Shown: positions 31,423 through 39,454 of the stretch, one piece after another
How positions within the stretch are numbered: position 1 is the stretch's first letter
How the letters are laid out: each line of letters begins with the position of its first letter
Source: an uncultured Coriobacteriales bacterium
GTDB lineage: Bacteria; Actinomycetota; Coriobacteriia; Coriobacteriales; Eggerthellaceae
Direction of reading: 5' to 3'
DNA: 39,654 bases
NCBI GenBank assembly: GCA_946892075.1
Contig: CAMPNZ010000005.1
Location: forward strand, 1-39,654
Position numbers and translations under genes: made by a program
Notes under the pieces: generated by a model
Seen by the model: the letters and a program-made list of their open reading frames with translations, nothing else
What the model was told of the DNA's origin: nothing
Database searches by the model: none

Positions 31423-31751
31423 GATGATAAATTCCTTTCGATATCATACGCAACCATTGTAACAAAGCTGGCCTCAATCGCGCACAAACTGCGGCATTTA
31501 CACATAAAGAGTGCGCAAAAAACGTAGGCGAACGGGAACGCGTGCAAGCGCGTGCGAATAACGCAACATATGAAGTGCGGGAACGGGAACGGGAACGGGA
31601 ACGCGCTGATGCGTGGCGGAGCGCTTGGTGCGGGAACGGGTGCGGGTGCGGCAGGGTACTCGGAGCGCTGGCTGCCCGTGTGCTCGGCGCCCTGCTTGCG
31701 CGCGTGTTCGTCACCCGCGTGGTGCTCGGTGCGCTGGTGACCCGCGTGCTG
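31423..31751. other. Repeat-rich intergenic region between adk and the EamA permease gene
   Basis: No gene can be supported. The stretch holds four perfect GGGAAC hexamers (31579-31602), related GGGTGC variants, and a degenerate CCCGCGTGNTGNTCGGTGC repeat up to about 31760. Open frames here encode only Arg/Glu or Val/Leu/Arg repeats and arise from the repeat itself. The promoter of adk should lie at the left end; TATGAT (minus strand) near 31440-31445 is a weak candidate. Confidence 0.6.
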
Positions 31752-32660
31752 TTAGGTGCCCGCGTGGTGCTGGTTGCGCGCGGCGCGCTTGTTCAAAAAC
31801 GTCGGGAGCGCTTCTGCAATAAGAACGCTTACGAATACCAGCACAAAGCCTGCTACCAGGCGCGGCGTCAGAACGTCAATGCCCAGAAGCACGCTAATGA
31901 AGGTTGCAAAAACCGACTCTGACGTAAGAATAATGGCTGCTGTCGATGGCAAAATGTGCGCTTGTGCAATATTTTGAAACAACAGCGCAACCGTGGTAGC
32001 AAGAATTGCCAAATACAACCACTCAAACAAATGAATGCCACTGAATGCTGTGATGGAAGGCAGCGGCTCGGTAAGCACGCCACACAACAATCCGCAGGCG
32101 CCAACAACAATAAATTCCCAGATAGTAAGCACATAAATGTTGTATTGCCGCGCCAACTTCCCTACCAGTGCAATGTGAAGCGCAAAGAAAAACGCGCCAG
32201 CCAGCGAAAAAATGTCGCCCGCCTCAAGACGGATGCCGTTGCTTAAACTGATGCATCCGATTCCCGCTAAAGCGCAGATAGCAGCCATAATATTGAAGCG
32301 CGTTGGACGCTTGTGCATAAGCAGCCACACCAAAAATGGCACAATAACGCAGTCGGTTGCCGTCAGAAATGCATTTTTCCCAGGGCTGGTAAGCGTAAGA
32401 CCCGTCATTTGAACGTAGTACGCAATGAATAACACCAGGCCACAGCCGCATCCAAACGCAATATTGCGCGGCACAAGGTACAACGAGCGATACTTCACAA
32501 ACGATCCCGCTAAAATAAGCGCAGCGGGTACAAAACGCATGCCAATAAGAAACGACGGCGCAACGTATTGCATAATATCTTTGGAAATCACAAAGGTGCT
32601 TCCCCAGATAAGCGTTGCCGTTAGTAATAATGCATAGTAGCGCACATCGTCCTCAATCAT
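31752..32660 (-). CDS. EamA/DMT-family permease
   Basis: Inner-membrane drug/metabolite transporter of 302 aa with ten hydrophobic segments in two EamA repeats. The first repeat starts LLLTATLIWGSTFVISKD. The second includes the TTVALLFQNIAQAHI and TAAIILTSESVFATFISVLLG blocks, the latter typical of the final helix pair. The basic C-terminus (LNKRAARNQHHAGT) continues into the repeat DNA described upstream of adk. Substrates of such proteins are often amino acids, nucleosides or drugs; none can be inferred here. No clear ribosome site is seen before the ATG at 32660, so the start is less sure. Confidence 0.88.
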   Translation of the reverse strand: MIEDDVRYYALLLTATLIWGSTFVISKDIMQYVAPSFLIGMRFVPAALILAGSFVKYRSLYLVPRNIAFGCGCGLVLFIAYYVQMTGLTLTSPGKNAFLTATDCVIVPFLVWLLMHKRPTRFNIMAAICALAGIGCISLSNGIRLEAGDIFSLAGAFFFALHIALVGKLARQYNIYVLTIWEFIVVGACGLLCGVLTEPLPSITAFSGIHLFEWLYLAILATTVALLFQNIAQAHILPSTAAIILTSESVFATFISVLLGIDVLTPRLVAGFVLVFVSVLIAEALPTFLNKRAARNQHHAGT

Positions 32661-32745
32661 CGAATTGAAAGCAATTTAGTACACCTGCTATGGTGTGTGA
32701 TGACTCATCAGATGTCAACAGAAAATTTCCAGCGCGCGCCATTCT

Positions 32746-33252
32746 CTATTCAAGATTGGGAAATCCCAGCTGGTGCAAGGCATGAAACGTCGCAATAGCA
32801 ACCGCGTTCGACAAATTAAGCGAACGCAAACTATGGCGCATAGGAAGACGCACGCACGCGCGTTCATACGCTGCAAGAATATCGGGGTTAATACCTGCGC
32901 TTTCACGCCCAAACAACAAGTAATCGCCCGCGCTATACGACACGTCGGTATATAATTGCGTGGTGTGCGACGTAAAGAAATACATGGAATTTCCCTGATG
33001 AGCCTGCAAAAATTCCTCGACGCACGGCCACATAACAATCTCAACGCTATCCCAATAATCAAGCCCCGCGCGCTTCAAATTGCGCTCGGACGGGCGAAAA
33101 CCCAAAGGCTCAATAAGGTGCAAGCGCGCGCCAACACAGGCACACGTGCGCGCAATATTTCCCGTATTTTGCGGAATTTCTGGCTCAACAAGCACAATGT
33201 TCAAAGGCGCTGCGGGAAGCTGCGCTACGCGTTGCGGAGAAATAAATGCCAT
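32746..33252 (-). CDS. trmL: tRNA (cytidine/uridine-34 2'-O)-methyltransferase TrmL-like (SPOUT)
   Basis: Small SPOUT methyltransferase that methylates the wobble ribose of certain tRNAs. The chosen start (33252, 168 aa) has AGGAG five bases upstream and avoids the overlap of a longer TTG start with the ABC-F gene. Motifs: NIVLVEPEIPQNTGNIARTC at the N-terminus, LFGRESAGI (cofactor knot) and LPMRHSLRSLNLSNAVAIA at the C-terminus, as in TrmL/YibK. It begins eight bases after the ABC-F stop, so the two translation-related genes form an operon. Confidence 0.94.
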   Translation of the reverse strand: MAFISPQRVAQLPAAPLNIVLVEPEIPQNTGNIARTCACVGARLHLIEPLGFRPSERNLKRAGLDYWDSVEIVMWPCVEEFLQAHQGNSMYFFTSHTTQLYTDVSYSAGDYLLFGRESAGINPDILAAYERACVRLPMRHSLRSLNLSNAVAIATFHALHQLGFPNLE

Positions 33253-33260
33253 ACCTGCTC

Positions 33261-35510
33261 CTAACTCCAATTTATATTCGCGGGTACCTGAATGCCGTGC
33301 TCGCCGAAAAATTGCTGCATAACAGCCGTTTTCGTGCTTTCAATGCGCTCGTTGAGTTCAAACCACTGCTCCTCGGCTTGCGCAATACGAACTTTAAGCT
33401 GCGCGTGCTGGGCAACCACGTCGGACGTTGCGTCCTCGTTGGTGTAAAAATGCGGGTCAGCAAGCGTTGCAAGCACCTTGGTCATGCTTGCGTTGTCGGC
33501 GTCAAGCTGCTGTTCAAGTGCCTGTAATTGCTTGCGCGCGTCTTTCGTTGCGCTGTGAACTTTGTTGCGAAGCTGCGCTTGTTGACGCTTGTCAAGGGCC
33601 GATTTTATGAACTCGGTAACGCTGATTGCAGCAGGCGGCGCACCCTCTGATGCGGATGCGGACGATGCAGACGATGCAGACGATGCAGACGATGCGGATG
33701 AGGCTGCGCTGGTTTCATTGACGTGCGAAGACGCGCTCGCGCCCTGTGCGCGCTCGCCAGTTTTCGTGCCGCTTGCAGCAGAAGCGCCGCCACGCGCGCC
33801 GTGTTCGTTCGCGCCACCCGCGCTGCCGCGATCCCCTGCACTGCGCCCAGCACTGCCACGTTCCCCAGCACCAGCACCAATGCCGCTACCCGCGCCACTC
33901 GCGCCCTCACGCATCTGCGCCACTTTTTCGCAATAGTACTCATACGTGCCCTCAAAACTGCGCAACGTGCCATGGTTCACTTCGATGATGCGGTTCGCAA
34001 CAGCGCTAATAAGATGCCTGTCGTGCGAAATAAGCACAATCGTGCCCTCAAAGCGCTGCAAGGCCTGTTCAAGAACATCGGCACTCGCAATATCCAGGTG
34101 GTTCGTAGGCTCGTCCAAACACAGCAGCGGACGCGGCGCAACCAGCATTTTTGCAAGCGCCAAGCGCCCCTTTTCCCCGCCTGATAGCACGCTTACTTTT
34201 TTATCAACGTCGTCGCCCTTAAACAGAAACGCACCCAAAAGCGAGCGCACTTGCGAAATGCTCCACGCAGGCGCCACTTTGTCAAGCTCCTCAAACACCG
34301 TATTGCCAGCATGTAGCTGTTCAAGCTGGTGCTGCGCGTAATAGGTTTTTGACACGTTCACGCCGTAGCTAATAGAACCGCCATCGGCTTGCAAAACGCC
34401 GGCAATAAGCTTCATAAGTGTCGATTTACCTGCGCCGTTAGGGCCAACAAGGGCAATTTTTTCGCCGCGGTAAATGTTAAGATCAACGCCGTTATAAATG
34501 CAATGCTCGCCAAACGACTTCGACACGCCGCGCAGCGTTACCACCTTGTCGCCCGTGCGCTCGGGCTGTTTGAAGGCGAAGTGCACCGATTTATGCAGTT
34601 CAGGCACCACAACCAACTGTTCTTTCAAGCGCAGCAACTTTTTTTCGCGCTCTTGAGCCTGGCGCGCCTTCGTTGCTTTATAGCGAAACTTCTCAACAAA
34701 CGCTTCAAGCCGCGCAATTTCTTCAAGCTGCTGTTTGCGCTGTTCAAGCAGCATAACGCGCCGCTGCTCGCGCTCGCGTACATACGCCGAATAGTTGCCT
34801 TTGTACAGCGTTGCTCGCTCGTTTTCCAGCTCAAGCACCCTATCGACCATCGCGTCCATAAACGCGCGGTCGTGACTTACCAAAATCACGCTGCCTGCAT
34901 ACGTGCGCAAAAATTGCTCAAGCCACTGCACGCTTGCAAGGTCAAGATGGTTGGTTGGCTCGTCCAAAAGCAGCACGTCGGGGTTTCTGACCAGCAACTT
35001 TGCAAGCGCAATGCGCATTTGCCAGCCGCCCGAAAACTCCTGCGTTGAACGCTGCATATCGGCTTCTTTGAACCCTAAGCCAAAAAGAACGCTGCGAACG
35101 TTTGCCTCGATGGTGTAGCCGCCAAGACGCTCGTAGGCATCGCGCGCCTGCCCTGCTTGCAACAAAGCCTGCTCGCTTGCGTCATGCGCAAGGGCCGCCT
35201 CAAGCTTCATCAGGCGCTTTTCTGCTTCCATAACCTCTTTTTGCGCCGAGAGCACCTCGTCAAACACCGGGCAATCCTGCATTTCGATAGCTTCTTGCTC
35301 AAGATAGCCAAACGTGGTGTCTTTTGCGAACACAACACGCCCGCTATCAGCATCTTCTTGCCCTGTGATAATGCGCAGCAGCGTCGTTTTGCCTGCACCG
35401 TTCGCGCCTACAAGCGCAAGCCTGTCATAGGGCTCCAACTTAACATTCACGCCGGAAAATAAAGTGCGCGAACCGTACGATTTCGCCACCTGTTCAAGCT
35501 GCATTATCAC
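33261..35510 (-). CDS. ABC-F family ATPase (ribosome-associated type) with repetitive linker near C-terminus
   Basis: Cytoplasmic tandem ATPase without membrane domain, 749 aa from the GTG at 35510, which has AAGGAG nine bases upstream; the nearby ATG at 35504 is the alternative. ABC1 has GANGAGKTT, FSGGWQMR and LLLDEPTNHLD. The inter-domain linker is a charged coiled coil (RKQQLEEIARLEAFVEKFRY). ABC2 has GPNGAGKST, LSGGEKGR and LCLDEPTNHLD. A Gly/Ala/Ser-rich stretch of about 90 residues ends in Ser-Ser-Ala repeats from the 9-bp DNA repeat, and a C-terminal coiled coil follows, as in Uup/YdiF-type proteins. Members act at the ribosomal E site in translation or in antibiotic protection; which role applies here is not clear. 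Confidence 0.93.
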   Translation of the reverse strand: MIMQLEQVAKSYGSRTLFSGVNVKLEPYDRLALVGANGAGKTTLLRIITGQEDADSGRVVFAKDTTFGYLEQEAIEMQDCPVFDEVLSAQKEVMEAEKRLMKLEAALAHDASEQALLQAGQARDAYERLGGYTIEANVRSVLFGLGFKEADMQRSTQEFSGGWQMRIALAKLLVRNPDVLLLDEPTNHLDLASVQWLEQFLRTYAGSVILVSHDRAFMDAMVDRVLELENERATLYKGNYSAYVREREQRRVMLLEQRKQQLEEIARLEAFVEKFRYKATKARQAQEREKKLLRLKEQLVVVPELHKSVHFAFKQPERTGDKVVTLRGVSKSFGEHCIYNGVDLNIYRGEKIALVGPNGAGKSTLMKLIAGVLQADGGSISYGVNVSKTYYAQHQLEQLHAGNTVFEELDKVAPAWSISQVRSLLGAFLFKGDDVDKKVSVLSGGEKGRLALAKMLVAPRPLLCLDEPTNHLDIASADVLEQALQRFEGTIVLISHDRHLISAVANRIIEVNHGTLRSFEGTYEYYCEKVAQMREGASGAGSGIGAGAGERGSAGRSAGDRGSAGGANEHGARGGASAASGTKTGERAQGASASSHVNETSAASSASSASSASSASSASASEGAPPAAISVTEFIKSALDKRQQAQLRNKVHSATKDARKQLQALEQQLDADNASMTKVLATLADPHFYTNEDATSDVVAQHAQLKVRIAQAEEQWFELNERIESTKTAVMQQFFGEHGIQVPANINWS
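33661..33696. repeat. Four tandem 9-bp repeats inside the ABC-F gene
   Basis: GACGATGCA/GACGATGCG occurs at 33661, 33670, 33679 and 33688. On the coding strand they give the Ser-Ser-Ala repeats. The preceding GATGCG copies belong to the same array. The array is prone to slippage in steps of three codons. Confidence 0.9.
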
Positions 35511-35600
35511 GAAAACAAGCTCCTTATAAGGTAGTAAGAACACTATACGCCGTCGCGCCAGTAAAAACGCAGGCGGCGCACCAACACAACAGCGCGCTTT

Positions 35601-35606
35601 ATTATA
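35601..35606 (-). promoter_or_regulatory. Candidate -10 box for the ABC-F/trmL operon
   Basis: The minus strand reads TATAAT about 90 bases upstream of the ABC-F start. No clear -35 box is seen at the right distance. Confidence 0.4.
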
Positions 35607-35655
35607 CTCAGTTTTTGACTTCTCTGCGCGTTTTCAAAATTATCTTGAATGGGGC

Positions 35656-35683
35656 TTGCATATCAGGGCACTTTCGGTATAAT
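35656..35683 (+). promoter_or_regulatory. Promoter of tRNA-Asn
   Basis: TTGCAT (35656-35661), a 16-base spacer and TATAAT (35678-35683) end 31 bases before the tRNA 5' end. Confidence 0.75.
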
Positions 35684-35714
35684 AACCATTCGTATCCGCG
35701 CGATACGTCGCCAT

Positions 35715-35789
35715 TCCTCGGTAGCTCAATGGCAGAGCATCCGGCTGTTAACCGGAGGGTTGTAGGTTCGAGTCCTACCCGAGGAGCCA
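35715..35789 (+). tRNA. tRNA-Asn (GTT), CCA encoded
   Basis: Acceptor TCCTCGG with CCGAGGA. The D arm contains AGCTCAATGGCAGAGC. The anticodon stem TCCGG/CCGGA encloses CTGTTAA with anticodon GTT. T arm TAGGTTCGAGTCCTA; discriminator G; CCA encoded. Seven T bases follow and may help termination. Confidence 0.97.
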
Positions 35790-35840
35790 TTTTTTTATTC
35801 CGTGATATTTCCGCACTACATACTTCAAGTGAATGCCTTG

Positions 35841-35948
35841 GCGCATTTCAGACGCGTGCCCAGGCGCGTTCTCAAGCGCGTTCCCAGGCGCGTTCCCGAA
35901 CACGTTCTCAGGCACATGCCTTGATGCGTTCTCAGACGCGCTCCCAAA
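35841..35948. repeat. 12-bp minisatellite, about nine degenerate units
   Basis: From 35841 the sequence runs in 12-base steps with consensus CGCGTTCYCAGG. Clear units begin at 35853, 35865, 35877, 35889, 35901, 35913, 35925 and 35937. It lies after tRNA-Asn in a gap of about 220 bases with no supported gene. Frames through it encode only Arg/Ser/Gln repeats. Confidence 0.85.
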
Positions 35949-36007
35949 AACACGCCTTACCATCGCGTGTGAAATATTCTTGCTGTGAAATAGTTTTATT
36001 GCAAAAT

Positions 36008-36304
36008 TTATGAAACAACGAACAGCGTTTCGTAGTCGATAGCGCCTGTTTGTAGTGCCATAAACACGCTTTTAAACTGGTCAAATGAAGCGCGCCACAC
36101 GTAACCACATTCCGCCGACAAAAAGCGCGGAAGCGGCGCTAAACTGCCCTGCACCGCTTCCCGTTTCAGCGTTCGATTTGCCGCAAGTGCTTCTGCATGC
36201 GTGTGAAAACTTACTATGACGCAACTGTACGTGCACGCATCGCGCTCAAGCCGACGGCACGCATCGTCATAGCACGGTAGTGGATTTGTGAACGAACAAA
36301 ACAT
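36008..36304 (-). CDS. DUF3343 protein (putative Se/S carrier)
   Basis: Small protein of 98 aa. The family layout is visible: an N-terminal strand and helix (YSCVIVSFHTHAEALAANRTL), a turn (REAVQGSLAPLPRFLSAECG) with the conserved Pro-Arg and Cys, and a second small half. DUF3343 proteins are proposed to carry sulfur or selenium on this cysteine and are often found next to YedE. The second of two adjacent ATG codons (36304) is chosen because GGGG is then five bases away; the first would be only two bases from it. The gap of 165 bases to yedE holds tandem CCGACGGCAC/TCGACGGCAC decamers (about 36374-36445) and no gene. Confidence 0.78.
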   Translation of the reverse strand: MFCSFTNPLPCYDDACRRLERDACTYSCVIVSFHTHAEALAANRTLKREAVQGSLAPLPRFLSAECGYVWRASFDQFKSVFMALQTGAIDYETLFVVS

Positions 36305-36469
36305 CATATCCCCTTTTCACGGAACAAGTATCCCCGTACAAACGACGAACGAAAGCGAGCGCCGCACCCGTCGTCACCCGACGGCACCCGACGGCACGCA
36401 CGCACGTTCTCCCAACCACGCACTCGACGGCACTCGACGGCACATTCGCCCAAGCACGCACGCTGCGAA

Positions 36470-37540
36470 CTACGCGCTTGCCTTCTTCAAGTTGCACGCA
36501 GCAATAACGCACAGCACTACAATGCCAACAATAATCATAACCTGACCTGCGAATGTTGTTCCTTGTCCGCTTGATGCCAAGCCAAAATTATGCGCAAATG
36601 CAGCGCCCACTAACAAACCAAAAAAGCTGATTCCTGCATCAGAATTGCCCGATCCAGCAAGCACCAGCTGACGCAAAGGACAGCCTCCCATAAGCGTTGC
36701 CGCCAGTCCAACAACAAACAAGCCAAGCACGTTCCACAAAGCTTGCGCATGAGCAATCGGCTGCGCGTCAAACGAAAGCTTAAAATGCCCGGTAATCAGG
36801 TTATACGCAAGAATTCCCACAAAAATGAAAGCAATCACAATCAGGCGGCTTGCGTCGCGCGTAATGAACACATCGCGAAAACCTCCCGCAAAGCACAGGC
36901 GCGTCCGCTGCGAAACCGCGCCAAAAATAAGCCCTCCGATAAGCGACGCAATCAGCGGAGCATGGATGCTACCAGGCCCTTTTTGGCTTATAGCAAACAG
37001 CGACGTGGTAAGCGACACCACAAGAAACACCGCCACAATAATCGGAATAATCATTCCTTCAAGTTTATGCTCACTGGGCGTTGCTTTCCCAAGACTAAAA
37101 CCGTTTTTCAGGAACACGACGCCAAGCGCGATGCCCGCCGCAAAGCCAACAAGACCAACCCATGCATTCAAATCGCCAGCTCCCATGCGTAAAATCATAC
37201 GCAGCGGGCAGCCTAAAAACACCAGCGCACCTATCATCATGAAGAAACTCAACACAAAACGCGCTACGGGAGCCGAGCCGCCTTTTGGCTTGAATTCCTT
37301 GCGAATAAGCGCCATGCAAAACGCGCCCAGCACAATGCCAATAATTTCAGGACGCATATATTGAACAGGGGCTGCGCTGTGCAGCTTAAGCGCGCCGGCC
37401 GTATCGCGCATAAAACACGCAATGCACATCGCCATATTCGGCGGATTTCCCAGCGCCGCCAGCGCAATCACAACACCCGCCGCAAGAACGCCGCATAGTA
37501 CCAGTACAGCGTATTCTTTATAAGAAGTTTGAGTATCCAT
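36470..37540 (-). CDS. yedE: YedE family (TsuA-like) selenium/sulfur transporter
   Basis: Polytopic membrane protein of 356 aa with about nine to ten helices in two halves. Conserved cysteines sit in MCIACFMRD, LVFLGCPLRM and MGGCPLRQLV; the repeated GCPLR motif is the mark of the YeeE/YedE family, in which cysteines relay thiosulfate sulfur through the membrane. The start at 37540 has AAAGGA seven bases upstream. The much longer open frame upstream comes from repeat DNA and is not used. The YedE branch is linked with selenium metabolism, and the next gene on the strand is a DUF3343 carrier. Import of a sulfur or selenium species for cofactor synthesis is the likely role. Confidence 0.88.
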   Translation of the reverse strand: MDTQTSYKEYAVLVLCGVLAAGVVIALAALGNPPNMAMCIACFMRDTAGALKLHSAAPVQYMRPEIIGIVLGAFCMALIRKEFKPKGGSAPVARFVLSFFMMIGALVFLGCPLRMILRMGAGDLNAWVGLVGFAAGIALGVVFLKNGFSLGKATPSEHKLEGMIIPIIVAVFLVVSLTTSLFAISQKGPGSIHAPLIASLIGGLIFGAVSQRTRLCFAGGFRDVFITRDASRLIVIAFIFVGILAYNLITGHFKLSFDAQPIAHAQALWNVLGLFVVGLAATLMGGCPLRQLVLAGSGNSDAGISFFGLLVGAAFAHNFGLASSGQGTTFAGQVMIIVGIVVLCVIAACNLKKASA

Positions 37541-37979
37541 ACGAAAATCCTTTGTCACACCAAGGTGCATACAAGCCGTGCTGCTGCAAACGCACAAGCG
37601 CGCCAGCATACCCGTTGTACGCACACGACGCAAAAATGCAGAACGAAGAATCGGTACATCGTGCAGAAAACGCAAAGCGCGAACCAATCCGCGCAGAAAG
37701 CACACAATGTACGCTTTGCAGAATGTCCAGAATGCAATACGTAAATGCAGTACGTAAAATGCAATACGTAAAATGCAGAAAACGCAGCTAGAACCGCGCA
37801 AACAAGCCACGCAAACAGCGTGTGCAACCAAGCCACACAAACAGCGTGCGTAAGCAGAAAGCCTTACACGGCTTCTTGAATCATATGCAGAAAACAGGCA
37901 CTTCTTATGCAGAAAATGAAGCGCCTGTTTCATTGTAAGTAATTATCGAGAAATTGCAATGTGCGCGTAACCGCAGCGT
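37541..37979. other. Repeat-filled intergenic region between trpS and yedE
   Basis: 440 bases without a supported gene. Seen: three tandem ATGCARTACGTAA units of 13-14 bp (37732-37772); a 20-bp direct repeat with one mismatch, CAAGCCACGCAAACAGCGTG (37803-37822 and 37829-37848); many scattered ATGCAGAA copies; and the trpS terminator. The long hydrophobic minus-strand frames here arise from the repeats (TGCATTTTACG read as Val-Leu-His-Phe) and have no ribosome site. Confidence 0.65.
37893..37929 (-). terminator. Terminator of trpS
   Basis: AACAGGCACTTC (37893-37904) and GAAGCGCCTGTT (37918-37929) pair over 12 positions with one mismatch that becomes G-U in the minus-strand RNA. The minus strand then reads TTC after the TT of the stem, a short T run. 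It lies 51 bases after the trpS stop. Confidence 0.7.
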
Positions 37980-39173
37980 TTAGCGCTTGTACACCATGTG
38001 CATCGCTTCGCACACTTCCCCAAGCGTTTCTTCAGCCAGCGCGCGCATGGTGGCATTGCCGTCATGCAACACATCGAACACGTAGTCACGCTGCTGCGCA
38101 AGCTGTGCACGGCGCTGACGATACGGCTCCAAAAAGCTGTTCACACACTGCGTAACGTATGCTTTCAGCGCACCCGACCCACCGTTGCCAATTTCTTGCG
38201 CAATGTCAACTTCGCTTCTGCCGCTACACAGCGCCGCCGTGGTAAGAAGCGCCGAAACACCAGGTCGATTCTCTTTATCGAACGTAATAAAGCGCTCAGA
38301 GTCGGTTTTTGTTTTCTTTATCAGCTTCGCTGTTTCTTCCGCACTTGCACCAAGCGAAATTGCGTTACCGTAGCTTTTCGACATCTTGCGCCCATCAAGG
38401 CCAGGAATTTCAATCGCATCCGACAAAACACCCTCAGGTTCAGGGAAAACACGCGCATACCGCTCGTTAAAGCGGCGCGCAATGGTACGCGTAAGCTCAA
38501 TATGCGGCAGTTGATCTTTCCCAACAGGCACAATATTGCCCTTGCAAAACAAAATGTCGCACGCTTGATGCACAGGATACGTAAGAAGCAAACCGGTAAG
38601 CGCATGGCCCGACGCTTCCATCTCGGCTTTTACCGTTGGATTGCGCTGTAACTCGGCCTCCGACACCAGCGACAAAAACGGCAGCATAAGCTGGTTGGCT
38701 TCAGGAATTGCCGAATGCGTAAAAATAGGCGTTTTACAAGGGTCAATGCCTGACGCAAGATAATCAAGCACCATGTTGAACACGTTATCCTGGATGTGTT
38801 CGGTGGTATCGCGGTCGGTAATCACCTGATAATCGGCAATAAGCACGTAAGTTTTCACGCCCTGATTTTGCATCGCCACCCTGTTAAGAATGCTTCCAAA
38901 ATAATGCCCCAAATGCAAACGCCCTGTTGGCCTGTCGCCCGTAAGCATCGTGTATTTTTCAGGATGAACCGGCAAATCGGCGCGAATAGCATCCGAACGG
39001 CGCTTGCTTGCGTTAAAGGTGTCGCTTACCGCAGCGCTGATGGCGGCGCTTGCGGCGCTTACAGTGGTGGGAGCGCCCGTTTCGTCCTGCGCTGATGCGC
39101 CCGTTTCGCCCCGCGTCACAGAACCCACTTCACCCTGCATTGATGCATTTTTTGAATCGAATTGGCTGGTCAT
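37980..39173 (-). CDS. trpS: Tryptophanyl-tRNA synthetase
   Basis: Class Ic synthetase that charges tRNA-Trp. 397 aa from the ATG at 39173, which has AAGGAG five bases upstream; an in-frame TTG or similar further out is rejected. The catalytic motifs are GDRPTGRLHLGHYFGS (HIGH equivalent HLGH), the tryptophan pocket region VLIADYQVITDRD, and DGRKMSKSYGN. An Ala/Ser/Thr/Gly/Glu-rich N-terminal extension of about 65 residues precedes the core (DLPVHPEKYTMLTG) and is probably disordered. The gene is followed by a terminator and is divergent from tRNA-Val. Confidence 0.97.
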   Translation of the reverse strand: MTSQFDSKNASMQGEVGSVTRGETGASAQDETGAPTTVSAASAAISAAVSDTFNASKRRSDAIRADLPVHPEKYTMLTGDRPTGRLHLGHYFGSILNRVAMQNQGVKTYVLIADYQVITDRDTTEHIQDNVFNMVLDYLASGIDPCKTPIFTHSAIPEANQLMLPFLSLVSEAELQRNPTVKAEMEASGHALTGLLLTYPVHQACDILFCKGNIVPVGKDQLPHIELTRTIARRFNERYARVFPEPEGVLSDAIEIPGLDGRKMSKSYGNAISLGASAEETAKLIKKTKTDSERFITFDKENRPGVSALLTTAALCSGRSEVDIAQEIGNGGSGALKAYVTQCVNSFLEPYRQRRAQLAQQRDYVFDVLHDGNATMRALAEETLGEVCEAMHMVYKR

Positions 39174-39285
39174 TGCTTCTCCTTGTAATGCGAAAAATCC
39201 CAAGCGCGCACCCGCGCGTCACTTTGATGTACAATTTTTATGCACAGTATCATAGCGCATGAACGCACACTTTATAAGTTGATAC

Positions 39286-39314
39286 TTGATAATCATAAGA
39301 AGTGCTTGTAGAAT
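39286..39314 (+). promoter_or_regulatory. Promoter of tRNA-Val
   Basis: TTGATA (39286-39291), exactly 17 bases, TAGAAT (39309-39314); 65 bases before the tRNA 5' end. It is the best-matching promoter in this intergenic space. Confidence 0.7.
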
Positions 39315-39379
39315 ACCACACAGCACACGAATTGCTGCGCCGCAACCATATAGCTTGCGCGCGGGAACGTGAACAGCGT

Positions 39380-39454
39380 GGTCGCTTGGCTCAGCGGGAG
39401 AGCATCGCCTTCACACGGCGGGGGTCACAGGTTCAAATCCTGTAGCGACCACCA
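39380..39454 (+). tRNA. tRNA-Val (CAC), CCA encoded
   Basis: Acceptor GGTCGCT with AGCGACC. D arm GGCTCAGCGGGAGAGC. The anticodon stem TCGCC/GGCGG (one T-G) encloses TTCACAC with anticodon CAC. T arm ACAGGTTCAAATCCTGT; discriminator A; CCA encoded. In the remaining 200 bases to the window end I see only a CGCGCG/CGCGCG hairpin at about 39514-39536 and no gene. Confidence 0.95.

Noticed and set aside
31542..31922. Plus-strand frame encoding an Arg-Glu repeat protein
   Set aside because: It is produced by the GGGAAC repeats and overlaps the end of the EamA permease gene on the other strand; no start signal.
35841..35948. Possible CRISPR array
   Set aside because: Units are only 12 bp with no spacers of constant length; it is a tandem minisatellite. 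No other array-like pattern was seen in the window.
35615..36013. Plus-strand frame spanning tRNA-Asn with an Arg-Ser-Gln repeat
   Set aside because: It runs through a tRNA gene and the 12-bp minisatellite, which explains the repetitive peptide.
37555..37836. Hydrophobic minus-strand frame of 93 codons
   Set aside because: Built from ATGCARTACGTAA and ATGCAGAA repeats; no ribosome site and no family resemblance.
37541..37933. N-terminal extension of yedE by about 130 codons
   Set aside because: Composition comes from intergenic repeats, and a well-placed AAAGGA site supports the ATG at 37540; normal family length is reached from there.
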